From contig NC_082637.1 of the NCBI RefSeq assembly GCF_030936135.1, positions 5,035,001 through 5,099,000 of the forward strand: DNA of 64,000 nucleotides, written 5' to 3'. Below are positions 1 through 12,600 of the stretch, in pieces. The stretch is from Gavia stellata. Lineage: Eukaryota > Chordata > Aves > Gaviiformes > Gaviidae. The notes below the pieces were generated by a model. The model ran no database searches. It was not told where the DNA came from and saw only the letters and a list, made by a program, of their open reading frames with translations. Position numbers and translations under genes: made by a program. Each line of letters starts with the position of its first letter. The stretch's first letter is position 1.

Positions 1-442
1 AACAAAAAACCTTCCCAAAACTCACATATCCCCAAGAGAGGATATGTCTAAACAATTCCAGCAGCAATTTTAGGTGGGCTTTTTTTTTGACTGAATCATC
101 CCACAGTCAGTCTTTTTTTTTTTTTTTGTCTGGTGGAAAATTGCATTTCCTACAGAGGGTGATTTATTTAATTTCCTTCCAGGTTGTCGTATGGAATAAT
201 TAAAAAGAAATCATGCAGAATTGAGTAGTTTTGTTCTTATGAACCTATTTCTTTATTACTTTGAAGTGCTATTACTTTGAAGTTTTAACTCAATTTCATT
301 TAATAACCTTTTATGTTTTCTAGGAAAGTGTCACGAGTCTTTGTACAGCACATTATAAGCAAGAGATGAGACTTCAATTTAAATTCTTAGCATTACTGTT
401 TTCAGTAAAGATTTTGTAACTTTATTAATAAATGCTTTTCAG
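1..442 (+). other. EPG5 intron (left edge)
   Basis: AT-rich intron with T tracts at about 82-90 and 112-127. No exon or repeat family is recognised. It ends in the acceptor before 443. Confidence 0.6.
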
Positions 443-605
443 AACTGCAGCTCTCTGGGAATCTCAGCATGTTGCTCTCAATAGTGAAATACTGGACACG
501 CTACCTAAGCTCTATGTCAATCGGGAAGAGCAGATCACCCTCCATTTGGAGTGCCGGGGAACTTCAAATAAAGGCTGCCAGGGAGCAGCTCTTCTAACAA
601 TCCAG
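443..605 (+). CDS. EPG5: EPG5 exon (window exon 1)
   Basis: The acceptor TTTTCAG precedes 443 and the donor GTTAGA follows 605. The exon starts on the third base of a codon and ends on a codon boundary (54 full codons, ...GAALLTIQ). The upstream exon lies beyond the left edge, and bases 1-442 are intron. Confidence 0.88.
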
Positions 606-3600
606 GTTAGAGGCATGGCATCACTTCTGTTTTGGGGCTGTTGGACATAGATAATGAAAGTGAAATGACTGAATGGTTACAAGAATGGTAGCAGCTGACC
701 AAACAAATCCATACGCACAGAATAGTTACCTGAAATACCTAATAAGTAATGCTCAAAAGGAGATGCAGATCAACAGCTGAAGAATAAGTTGATGCATAAA
801 ATTTGTTTGTTCATAGCGTCCATTCTAAACTGCTTCCCAATGTGGGAATATGCTGATAGGAATAGAAGCATGAAAATATTTGTAGTAGTATTCCCATGTT
901 GCTTGGTATATGAATTTGTTGATCCCCTCTAAGTTTCAGTCCCTGTGGATTATAAGTCTTACATAAAAGATATGAATTATAGTAGTGTGTGATAATTAAA
1001 TAGGAACATGACCAAGGATGTGTGCTTGGGCACGATGTACTAAATCTGATCAAAACTCTCAGGGGAAAAGCATCTATATTCAGAGTTCTCTTACTGGGCT
1101 CTGCTTCATTTTTACAAATAGGTGCGACCTCGAATAATTTTAGCAAAAGGTATTATTCTGAAATGAATATGTGTCTCTTTGTCATTTAGTTTGAAGGGAA
1201 ACATAAAAATGAAGCAGTGAGCCAGCAGCTTCATGCTTTGCGTAAAGAAGTGAGACAACTGCAGGCAGAAGCTACGAAGCCACCTTCTCTGGGTGTTGTG
1301 GAAGCAGCAGTACATGTGGAAAATTTTATAACGTAGGTTGTTCAGACACTGTTTTAGGTAGTGATGTTTTATATTTCTTTTTCTGTATATTAGAGTTAAA
1401 ACGTGGAACCTGTTTGTGTGTTTTTCATAATGCTTATCAGCTTGGGTTAACAACAGTACTGGAATCCTGAGACCTGTATGTTTGTGACACAGACCTCTAA
1501 AGGAATAACTCTGTGTATTATCAGAAGAGCTAACTGCTGGTCATTCAGCCTCCACGGGGCACACAGTATTGTTTTCTGCTTCAATTTATTGTACTGTGTA
1601 TTAGAATAGCCCTTCTAACCCTGCAAAAGCATGCTGAGTGATGACAGGGGTGCTATGTTAAACTTCAGGAAATGGCAAACTTGTACCACAGCTGTTTCAG
1701 CCATAGGCTGAGCTATATGGTTTTTTAATATCTCTCTCTGTAGGTTTTTCCCTTTAATAGTGCAGGACATAGTTTTTTACTACAGAGTTATGACTTGAAG
1801 TAGCTCTTCAATACGTGAAATAAAATCGTGTAGTGGAAGAGGACTGAATAATATTACTTTTTTTGGGGGGGTGTGAATAAATGGGTTAGTGCAAGGCCCT
1901 CTTCCCCTTGAAGGCCTTGTAGAGTTCATCCCAGAGGTCCAGTTTTGCAACACCACTCTTCTCAATCTGCTAGATTTCTGCTGGGATTCTTTTAGTGTAG
2001 TTGGTTTCCTACAGAGTGTACTCGCTGTCCAAGTGAAAATATTTGGTGATGATTTCTAAATGTTCATTCTTGATCATTAATCTGAAAAATTCTGTGGATG
2101 AGCTAGTTCTTGGGATTTACATCTGTGGAATTGCATTTTCTTTTTTTTAATTGAGACTCAGTGAAGGTGGGGGTTTGAGCTCAGTAAAACATTTACTTGG
2201 CAATACGCAAGAAAAGATTGATTCTGTTTTAATTCTTCTATTGCTGAGCCTGTTAAGTAAAATGAGGTAAATTTTCTTGCAGTACAAATGTAGTTGAGAT
2301 GGCCTAAGAACGTGATGAACACATGGTTTGAGGGAGAAGTTATCTATTCGAACTATGCTGTGAAAAATCTTTTTAACAATCACTTTCTGACTCTGATTGT
2401 GGAGACTTTCTAATGTTTGGAGGTACCCATTTCAGGCAGCAAAATTATGTGAGCTAAACCAGGGACTGTTCAGCCTGGATATGAGAAGGCTCAGGAGGTT
2501 CTCATTGATGTATAGAAATACCTCGAAGGGAGGGTGCAAAGAACATGCAGGCAGGCTCTTTTCAGGGATGCCCAGTGACAGGACAAGAGGCAGTGGACAT
2601 AAACTGAGACACAGGAGGTTCCCTCTGAATATCAGGAAACACTTTTTTTACTGTGAGGGTGACACAGGCTGTCCAGAGAGGTTTTGGAGTCTCCATCCTT
2701 GGACATACTCAAAAGCTGCCTGGACACAGTCCTGGGAAAGTAGCTGTAGGTGGCCCTGCCTGAGCAGGGGGTTGGTCCAGATGTCTTCCAGAGGTCCCTC
2801 CCAACCTCAGCCATGCTGTGACTCCATGATACCATCCTTGATTATCATGTAAGCCAGAAATATCCATCTCAAGGCTATATATTGGCAAGAAACCTTTCTT
2901 CATTGTCACAGATGATTTCCCATACATAATCTGCCCTTTTTTTTCCCCAGGGCCTTAATAAATATCTACAAGGTGCAGCCTATGCCTGCGATTAAGAAAG
3001 TCGGAATTAGTTTGTTTTTTACGTTAGTGGAATATGTGTGTGATGAAACTCAACGTAATCCTCCCACAAGGCAGTTCTTCACATCCTGCATCGAGATTCT
3101 AGGCCAAGTGAGTTTGTTCTCTGATATTTGGATGCCTAATGCTTACCCCAATGGCCTGCTGATATCGGGGGTCTAAAACATTTAGAAGCCTGAAAACTAA
3201 CTTCTAAGCTTCTATTCCATTTTCCTTTCAACTAATTGTATAATATACACAGTCTTTAGGAGAGTTTAAGGTTGCATATAAGCAAAATAAAAACTGTTGC
3301 TCCGAGATGCCTGCTTAGTGCTCATAAATGCTCACTGTGTTAGTTAAATGCTAAGGTAGGCTGGATTTTTGGGGAGGTAGCTAAAGTTTGGGTACTTCCA
3401 GTGTGTAAAAGAGTGTTCTGACATATATTTCACTGTTATCGATCGTTTTCTAGCTGACATATATCTTGTCAACCTCTGTGTTTAGACACTGCTCTTCTAC
3501 AGCCTCTGCTTTGGGTCCAGGCATTTATTTTTGTCTCATAAATGCAGTTTTTTTCCATGGGCAGCAGTCCTCAGCGCCTCTAACAGCTGAGGTGGGCATA

Positions 3601-6600
3601 GTGGGCATATGCTCCATGGGCATAGTTCTGTTTAAACTTTTCCTAATGTCAGGCAGGGCTGCTGAAGTCTGAATGCGTTTTCTTCCATTAACCCATCAGA
3701 AAAATTGGATTTCTACATATTTTTATGCAGTGTGTGTGAGATCACAAGTGCTGTTCTTAAGTGTGCTAGGGAAACACGTTTATTTTACACCAGATTTTGT
3801 GGAACAGCAGTATTTAGTTGAAGTTGATCTCATATGGTCTGTCATTTTTGAGAAAACTTTTTTAAAAGGACCAAAAATTGTGCTTGTCTCAACAAAAAGC
3901 TCTAAGAGGTTTTTTTTTCCTAATAGATTCATACTACTCCTTTTTTCTCCCCATTCCCAATTTCCCTCAGGTGTTCATCAGTGGGACTAAGTCAGAGTGC
4001 AAACGTCTCCTCCAGACAATCCTGCAGAATCGAAGGCTCTGTACTCTCCTTTCGCCCTACTTCACTCCTGTTGCCTCTCCCAATGAGTTTGTGACTTTAT
4101 ATGAAAAAGTTGTGGCCTTTCTGAGTGAGGATAACAGTGATGTTGTCTTCATGTTGCTGACAAAGGTAAAGTACTTGTGAATACTGCGTCTGGTTTGTGG
4201 GTTGCTTATATGAATGTTCTTTCACTAAAGACTGCGACTTTAGGCTAAGGAAGAAAGAGGTGCAAATCTAGTACTTTAAAATAGCATTGATAGGTTCTGT
4301 AAATCTATGTTGCTCATCCTGAATGGTGTTTGTTATATTTAGTCTGAAGAGGGGCTGGAGGCAAAAGCAAATAGGAAGCTTAAACTACCCTTTCCTAGCC
4401 CAGATAGTATCAGTATGTGCTTCCTAGGGCTTATTCTTCAGTGCACTCTTACTCTTGAAATTAAAGCAGGCTCTCGGTGGCTTCTTCTGCTTGGTATCTC
4501 TGCAGAGACATTCATCAGAATAGCCAGTGAATCCCACGTATCTTAAAAACAAACAAAAAATTTCGAACAGTGCCTGAATCTTGCATCTCTGTTTGGCACC
4601 CATGTCCTTCCTGCCTATCTTTAAAACATACAGAGTTAGGTAAGAACAAGTAGTTTACACATCTGTTGTTTTAGGGCTTGCGTGATACTGCCTACCTGTA
4701 TGGTCAGTGAAGAAATTAGTATTATACTTAGACTTTGATAATGCTCTGATTCTCTTCATTAGTTACCTATAGCTATATAAAAAAACTTGAGGATTTTTTT
4801 TTTCCCCCCTGACAATTTCTCCCTTCTCCTAAAGGTGTTGCAGCTGTTAAAGCTTCTAATTACAAATGCTTCCTGTCCTCTGTTCTAGTTTGACCTTATG
4901 CAATGGTTAAGCGTTGCTAAGCCACCTCTATCTGAACGTACCAAGCTTCTGGAGTCTATTCACTTGGCTGTTAATGCATGTGGCCTTGAACCTGAAGAAG
5001 ATATTTTAATGCCATTTAGTATCTTCTGCAAGCATTGGACTAACCTTCTCCAGTATCAGTTCCCTGATCACTATAGTGATTTCCTAAGATTGTTCGTGCA
5101 AAGTGAGTATCTGAATTGATGCATACTAAGCCTTTCATATACAACTCTTCTGGCTTAAAAATATGAACTGCATGCAATAGAGTTAAATAGCAACAAATAT
5201 GGAATGGTTCAAACTTTCTTAAGTTTCTATATCCACTTTTATGTGCATGCTATGTGATATATTTTTATTAGACATATTTTAGCTCTACTAGAAAGAAACA
5301 CTCTTCTGTAGATCAAAGTACACTCATCAGTGACAGCAGATTTTCAGCCCATATTACAGGAGAAGGATGGAGGAGAGGTTTCTATTAATGGAGGCACTTA
5401 TTATAATTATGCCACAGTCTGTAATGCAGTGTCCTTGTTCTTGAGCACCTTTCAATGTCAAACTGAGAACTGGAATTATGGAGACCTGGGACTGATGCTG
5501 AAATCTGCTGAAAATGTCCTGGTTGACATTAGATGCTACCTGTAATCTGCTGTGTCTCTAAAATGAGAACAAAAGTACTTCCTTTCTGTCAAACCGTATA
5601 TGCTGAGGCAGCAACTGTCTCTTGGTATGTGTTTGTAGCCAGGGATGTGTCAAGGGACTGGGAAACTCTCTTAAGAAGAGAGCGTGTAGATGCCAAAAGG
5701 GAATGTGAAATTACTTATGTTTGGGAATTAGAGATATCTCTCACCCTTAAACTTGGGGCTTTTAAACTCATGCCTTACCTAATTTTTTTTATGTAGTAGG
5801 AAGCTCTAATTTCAACCTTTTCTGACTCATATTGAGAAAGGGACTAATATCCTTCTCCAGATTTTCACAAATGCGTTCCCTTCTCTTTCTCTTAAGGCTC
5901 TTCAGAGCAGCTTCTAAGCCCTGACTGTTGGAAGGCATCACTTAAAGCTTTGGGATGTGGCTCACCAGTGAGTGAGCAGGGAAGCTTCAAGAAAAGTGAT
6001 TCTACTGAAAGTCCTGTATTGCGGGATGCTGCAAAAATTCTCCTCTCTGTAGAACAGGTGGGTGCCTCTTTGGTTGATTTATTATGTTTTTCAGCTGAAA
6101 CAGATGCCCACCAGTGATAAATAACACTGCTGTGCAGTCTTTCTGTAGCTGATTAATAGTTTCCTTCTTTTTATAGGTTAGAGAGACAATAGAATGGCTT
6201 TCCACATCTTTCTGCAAACTCCGACTGGCTTCAGTGGACTTCAGGACTTTTGGCCTATTTTCAAAATGGAGTCCTTATGTGGCTGAAGTGAATAAATTTC
6301 TAGAGTATCTTACTAAACGACTTATTGACACCGAAGTTGCCAATTTAGCCCAAGAGCCTGTTGGCAGTAACAGAATTCTAGCAGGTAATGTGTCTTAAAA
6401 GCAAATTAGTTAAGAATAGGCACTCAGTTTCTCTAATTTCCTCTGTTAAAGACCGTTTAAATATACAGTAAAATCTTCTTTCTCTGCATTTGTACAGTGA
6501 TGAGAACGTTAAAATACAGACGGGATATGTTGATGCTACTTAGCGGCCATGTGGAACTTTATGCTTTATCTTTGTGCTTGTTGGAGGAAGCTTGTTTATG

Positions 6601-9600
6601 TTTGAGCTTGCTTTAAAACTATTTTATGAAGAGATCATACTTTTTTCAAAGAAAAATATGATCTTTTGCGCTGAGCAGAGGTTTGGGAACGAGGGACTAC
6701 TGAATTTCATCATGATGTGTGTGACTGATTTGGAGAAAATTGCCAAAACACCTTTTAGTATATGCAGCATTAAAGTGTGAATCATCATTACCCCCGCAAT
6801 CTCAGATGTGTTAAAGTGATAGTAATAAAACATCTAAGCAATGCAAAATGCTTATGATTGTTGTTAAAACAATCATATTGTTAACCAGAGTTACTAATAA
6901 GCATATTGTATTTTAATTTTTATTTGACCAGGAAGAACTGATTTTATGTTGGAATAAGGAAAGGACATTTTATTCAAGTTTGGAAAGCTGTAACGTGTTC
7001 ACTGTTGCTAATTTGAGGAGAAAAAAAGCAACTTCTGTGTTTTGTTTTTCTTCTAGCGTTGCAGTCCTTGTATTCAGTCATTGCTGGGCTCTTTAAACCG
7101 TGGATACTGGTCTTGGATAAGGAAGATGCAAGGTATGTATTGCATTTCAAAATTAAATGAATTTTTGCTAAAGTAAGGACTTTAACCCTAAAAGAATGGC
7201 TTTCATTGTTATCTGTTTTTTTTTCTAATTCATGACTGTATTGTGACCTTCCTTTAAATAGCTGTGACCTGTGTCATATCCTTAATAATTACGGAACTAA
7301 TTCATGAGTTCCTTAAGTCAAATTTTCCAAGACTTGAATTGAGTAATTTTTTTAGATGCAAGAAATATAAACAAGCTCTGGTCAGGAAGCAGAGATGAGA
7401 AAAATATGGATTGCACTTAGTTCTGGAAACACTCAAATTTAAATTTTAGATTCTTTTTTTTTTAGCTTCCATAATACTGGTAACTCCTTAGTTTAAAAAA
7501 AACCCAAACTAACAACAAACAAACACCAAAACCAAAACACAACAAAAAAACCCCAAACAAATACAACCCCAAATGCCAGCGGTACATAAAGAAACTTTGG
7601 ACCAAATCAGTCCTGTGATGATCTAATGTCTTGTGTACCTCTGTCGTCACATGGGGAGTTATTTGTAAAGTTATACACTTAAATTTGACTTTCTTCCAAA
7701 GCCAAAAGCTTTTTGAGCTGTGAGCACATTTCCAACATTAAATAGAAGGTTGACTGCAGGTGGTATGTGCTGTCATTCAGAAATTCCTGTGTTTTGGTAT
7801 TTAATTCAGTTGTGAAATATCAAACAAGGAATCTCTGCTTACTTAACGGTATCGTGGATCTTCAGTGTGACGTTAAAATATGTACCTCTTCTAAGGAAGA
7901 AACAGGCAGTCCTGAAGTGTTGAGTTTGAATGAAAGGACTGGTGATACCTACTATATTGATTTACTATGCTTTAGAATATTTAAATTGTTTAAGTGTTTA
8001 TGATTTGTTTATGGTCTGGTAACTCAGCACTGACATTTGTGTTGCTTCACTTAAGTAACCAGCCCTGCTACCCTTGGTTAGAGAGTGACACTCCTGTGGC
8101 ATCCACCGTGGTCTGTTTGTTTACAGATTGCATCCAGCTTTTGCACGAGAGCTTTAAAGGTGGGTGAAGTCCACGCTGTTTTAATGTAGTGGCGCTTTCA
8201 GACCAAAAAAGATTTTTGATTGAGATATGGGACGTGAGGGGATTTTGTTTGTTATGGACTTTTAGCGAAGATGACCACTGCAGTGGTACCGGGAGCATTT
8301 CTTTATTTCATCCTTAAAAGGCAGCTTTTTTCCTTGGCAAGGGTAGATAACGTGATTGATAAATGCATATCTGTCAGATAACAAAGTTAATGTGAAGGAA
8401 AGCAAAACAAAATGAGCCGTCAGGAGAAGTGCATGACTTCATTCCAGGTCTGTGTGTTGTTCCCATACAACATATGCAGTAGCATGTCACAATGACCAGT
8501 CCATGTGTCTCAACAGCTAGTCTTGGGGGTAATTTAATCTCCAGGACTGATCAGTTTGAGCTCCTATTTAGCATTGCTTATTGTGCCTAATGTGTAGTTA
8601 AATATAGGAATAGAAAAAATTAGTTACACAATACCTCTTAACAAATTTTAGGAGTGAACTAGATTCAAACTTATCGTGTAAAAATAAGTAATTAATAATA
8701 ACATATTATTGTGTGTTTTATAAAATTTGATATACGTAAGATCTTTTTAAAAAACCCAAAACAACCCAACACAAAAGCAATGAAGTTCTATGTGGAAGGA
8801 GTATTTTATAACTTCAGATTATTCTCCAGCAACTCCTCAGAAGATCGAGGAAGGGCATGAATTCATAAGCTTCCCCACTTGTTGATTTGGAGAAAAAAAA
8901 TCTGAAAGCTTAATGTGCTTTTTTTTTCTTTGACAAATGTATTTTAGTGTAACTTGCACTTACGTTTTTTCATCTTTAAAATAGGACTTCCTTGTGTAAT
9001 CAAGCTTTCCCTGAATTTTTTCTATTGTTAATTCAGCTATTTTCTTTGAATCTAGATAAGCTGTTGCCAAGCCACCATGGAGCTCTCTGGTTACATCTGA
9101 TGCATTACTGTGAATGTTGTACAGCCCCCAAAATGCCAGAGTTCATTCTCTATACTTTCCATACTGAGTTCAGAAGGCTTCCATGGAAGGAAATGCATCC
9201 AGACCAGATGCTTATGGAAGAGTTCTTTAAAGTGAGTACATGGCATCTGTTGAATTATGTTCATAATTAGTGTTGCCCTTGAAAATTACTGGGGAGGTGG
9301 AGACAGTTCTTTTAGAAAGTAAGCTTTTAAAGTTTGTTGTAGCATTCACAGCTGCCTGTTTTGTGATTGATTTTTGTGAAGGAGTGCTGTTGAGTCTTAG
9401 ACAAAGTTGTGGGGAGCTGTAAAGCTGGCAGTCTTCTGTAATCAGTCATTGCTCTATCTGAATGTTTCATTTATTACATATATATTTAATATGTATTTAG
9501 CTTGAGTTAATATATTTTACTATTGCCACGTTGTTCTCACTTCCAAGTTGTCTGAGACAACGCAAACCTGCAGATAGGTGTGGAAATGCTCCAGGATTTA

Positions 9601-12600
9601 CTGCTTACCTGTTTGGGAAGAGTTCTTCATGCAGCTCTAAACAGGCTCGGAGTTTCCTAGTTTCTCTTAGAGTGAAGAGAGATGGATGCAGTCATGCAGC
9701 TAAGAGTTTGTAATAGATTATTTCTTTCTGGTTTGCAGTAACTTGGTATTCTGTACTGGTTATTTGAGAGGCTTAGAAAGTTATATGTGCAACTCTTCTG
9801 GTGGGGGGCAAAATGATGGAGAAGTGGCATCTGTCTGCTCCTTTGCTGACCTAAAATGCTGCTGTAGATTTATAGTTGGCTAAGGAACTAAAAAGTATGA
9901 AAGTATTTATGTGTCACATTGTTTTATGTGCTTGTCTTTTTTCCTTTCCCCTTCCTAGATTGAAAGAGGCAGTCCCAAGAGCTGTTTCTTATTCTTGGGT
10001 TATGTTTTATGTGAAATAAACTGGGTCAGTGTCCTCTCTGATGCCTGGAATCCCAACCCTCAGCCTGAGACTCACAACATGATTGTCTGTTTGCTGTATA
10101 TGATGGTCCTGTTGGCAAAGGAGGAACAACTTATAGGCAAAGAGGTAATTTTTGGAAAGGTTCATACCTGTCTGTCTTAGAAGAAGAATAATCCTTTGCT
10201 AGCAAGGGCGCAGGATGTGACTTCTTTTCTCTATTGCAGAATTATTAACTCAGAAGTGTTTTTGCATAGGTAAAATATCCCAAATAGTCTTGGTTGTTTC
10301 TGGAATACTAATTCCTATGTGAGGCATTTTGTATGACTTGCGTGAAAAAAGAGGAGCAGCTGTTCATTTTAAGAAGCTTCTGTAGGTGCTGTGATCCAAT
10401 AGTGTTGTGAAGAGTAAGCAAATAAATACAGAGAGTTTCCTGGAGTTACAAAATGACACTCTGGGTTTTGGAAAGAACAAATATGTATGTTAGTTTCATT
10501 AGTGTTTAAAAAATTATTGTTGTTATATAAAGCTACTGTGCGGTTGTTTTTCCTTTCATTGTTAAGTATGGTATGCTGCATAGTATAGCTTGCTTGTCTC
10601 TTAGGCCAGGTCTTAATTAAATTGTCGGTTTCCTTTTCTCTTTCCTGGTTTTGGAGAAGAGCCTTAGTTATAAGCACATGCAAAGTAGAGGTAGTATTAG
10701 CAAGAATTTACGCACCTATAATACATGTGCATGTATATATATGTACATGTTATATGCACCTATGTATAGGTGCATATGTATTGTGCATGCATGTGTGTAT
10801 ATATATGTATATATATGCACGCACAATATTACATATACCTTAAGGTGAAGCTTTTTCTGACAGCCTGAGTGAAAAGCGTGTCTAGCATCTGCCCGGTTTG
10901 ATTCAGGCAGTCTGCTGACACGAGTGCAGGAGCAGCTTTGATTGTGGCCTTCCTGCCTGGAGCACCTGTGATGCTGTGAGAAGAATTGGGAGGCTCACTG
11001 AGTCATGTTTATTCTGTTACGGCCAGTCATGTAAATCTCCGCTGTGCCTTGCTGCTTTTTCTGAATGTCAAACATGAAAGTGCGGAGGGATGGTAAGGAA
11101 TCATTAATTTATGAAAAGCTTATGCCTGGCTCTGTCTCTTTACTGTGCATGTTCGTGATGTTTTCCAACCTGATCTTCAGAACTGGTCACGCATCAAGTT
11201 GGTTGTGTTAAGCACAACTCAGCAATGGGAGTAGTCCCTGTGAGGTTGGGAGCAGCACTTGATCTGAGTGTAGTTTTTTCATAGCTGTCTAAAAGGAAAA
11301 TATTTGTCTGCTTGAACATATTCTCTCAGGAGTTATAAATCTGAGAACTGCTTTTGCAAACATTTATTTCTTACCATAAAATGCTCTCCTCCTAAATCTG
11401 TATGATGTCATGACAAGTCACAGTGATGTAACAACATCTTGAAGACCAGATATATCTTCAAGAAGCTTGGCATTGTCTGCTTCTGATGAGTTACTGGGGA
11501 GAGATTACGTCATCTGTTGAATCTTAGGTTGAGTTTTCTTGTTCCCTTGCTCTGAAGGGGGATTTCATCATCTCTGATTTCTCAGCACTTTTCCCATTTA
11601 TGGTTGCATTCCAGTATTTCTGACTTGTTGGAATAGAAAAGAGAAACACTGGGTGTTAGGATGAACTGGATATCAAGCTGGATATTAGGAAAAATTTCTT
11701 TACGGAGAGAGTGGTCAAGCACTGGAATAAGCTGCCCCGGGAGGTGGTGGAATCACCATCACTGGAGGTGTTCAAGGAACGTGTGGACGAGGCATTGTGG
11801 GACGTGGTTTAATGGGCACGGTGGTGTTAGTTGATGGTTGGACTTGATGATCTTACAGGTCTTTTCCAACCTTAGTGATTCTGTGATTTTGTGAACTTTC
11901 TAAACCCTACTTTTGCTAAGAGCTCTGTGTGGGTAAATCTAGCACAGTCTGATTAGTCCATTGCTTCTGGAGGACTCTTCCCGAGGGGCTGGGTAATCTT
12001 CAAGAAGTCCCATTTCACATCTGCCAGCTTTCTCCCACTTGCAGTGTCTTCTCTTCTCCGCTTCCTCTGAGGCATTACAAATACTGTGTTAAGATGTCAC
12101 CAGCAGCCTTTGATCCACACTGTATTCCAGTTTAGGAAAACTACCGGACTTCACAGTTTACATGCTTTGACCTGAATGTATTTGCTTATCAGAAGCTTCT
12201 CAAGCTTCAAAAGATACCTGTTGGTACATTATATGAGTGAGCCACAGGAATTCCTTCCTAGCCATCAGCAGTGTGTTAAACTGACACACTGTCACTCGTT
12301 TTTTACCTCCCACAAGGCTCCTGTGACACCTTCATCTAAATCTCAAACTTTCTCAGCCCTGTGTTCCGGTGTATGCGCAACTTGAGACGTACTTGATGTA
12401 ATCAGTGTCACATTCTTCTTGATGTAGATGAAGGATCCAGAACTAACCCAAATTAAAGTCTTTAGGTTGTGTCGGCTGTCAACACAATTCCAGTATTTGT
12501 TCATTCTATAACATGTAGAAACTTGGTGCTTCTCGGTGTCTGGGGGGACCCTTTTGATTCACAGATGTATACGAACGCGTGAGAGGAGGATGGTGGTAGC

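Noticed and set aside
2397-2852. 151-codon + strand ORF
   Set aside because: It overlaps a CR1 fragment and is a degenerate shadow of its reverse transcriptase.
5312-5545. Open frame of about 78 codons in the EPG5 intron between 5102 and 5897, with AG upstream
   Set aside because: The exon ending at 5102 joins 5897 in perfect phase to give the expected protein. Inclusion of this piece from the natural acceptor at 5311 would bring in a stop. At most a poison exon.
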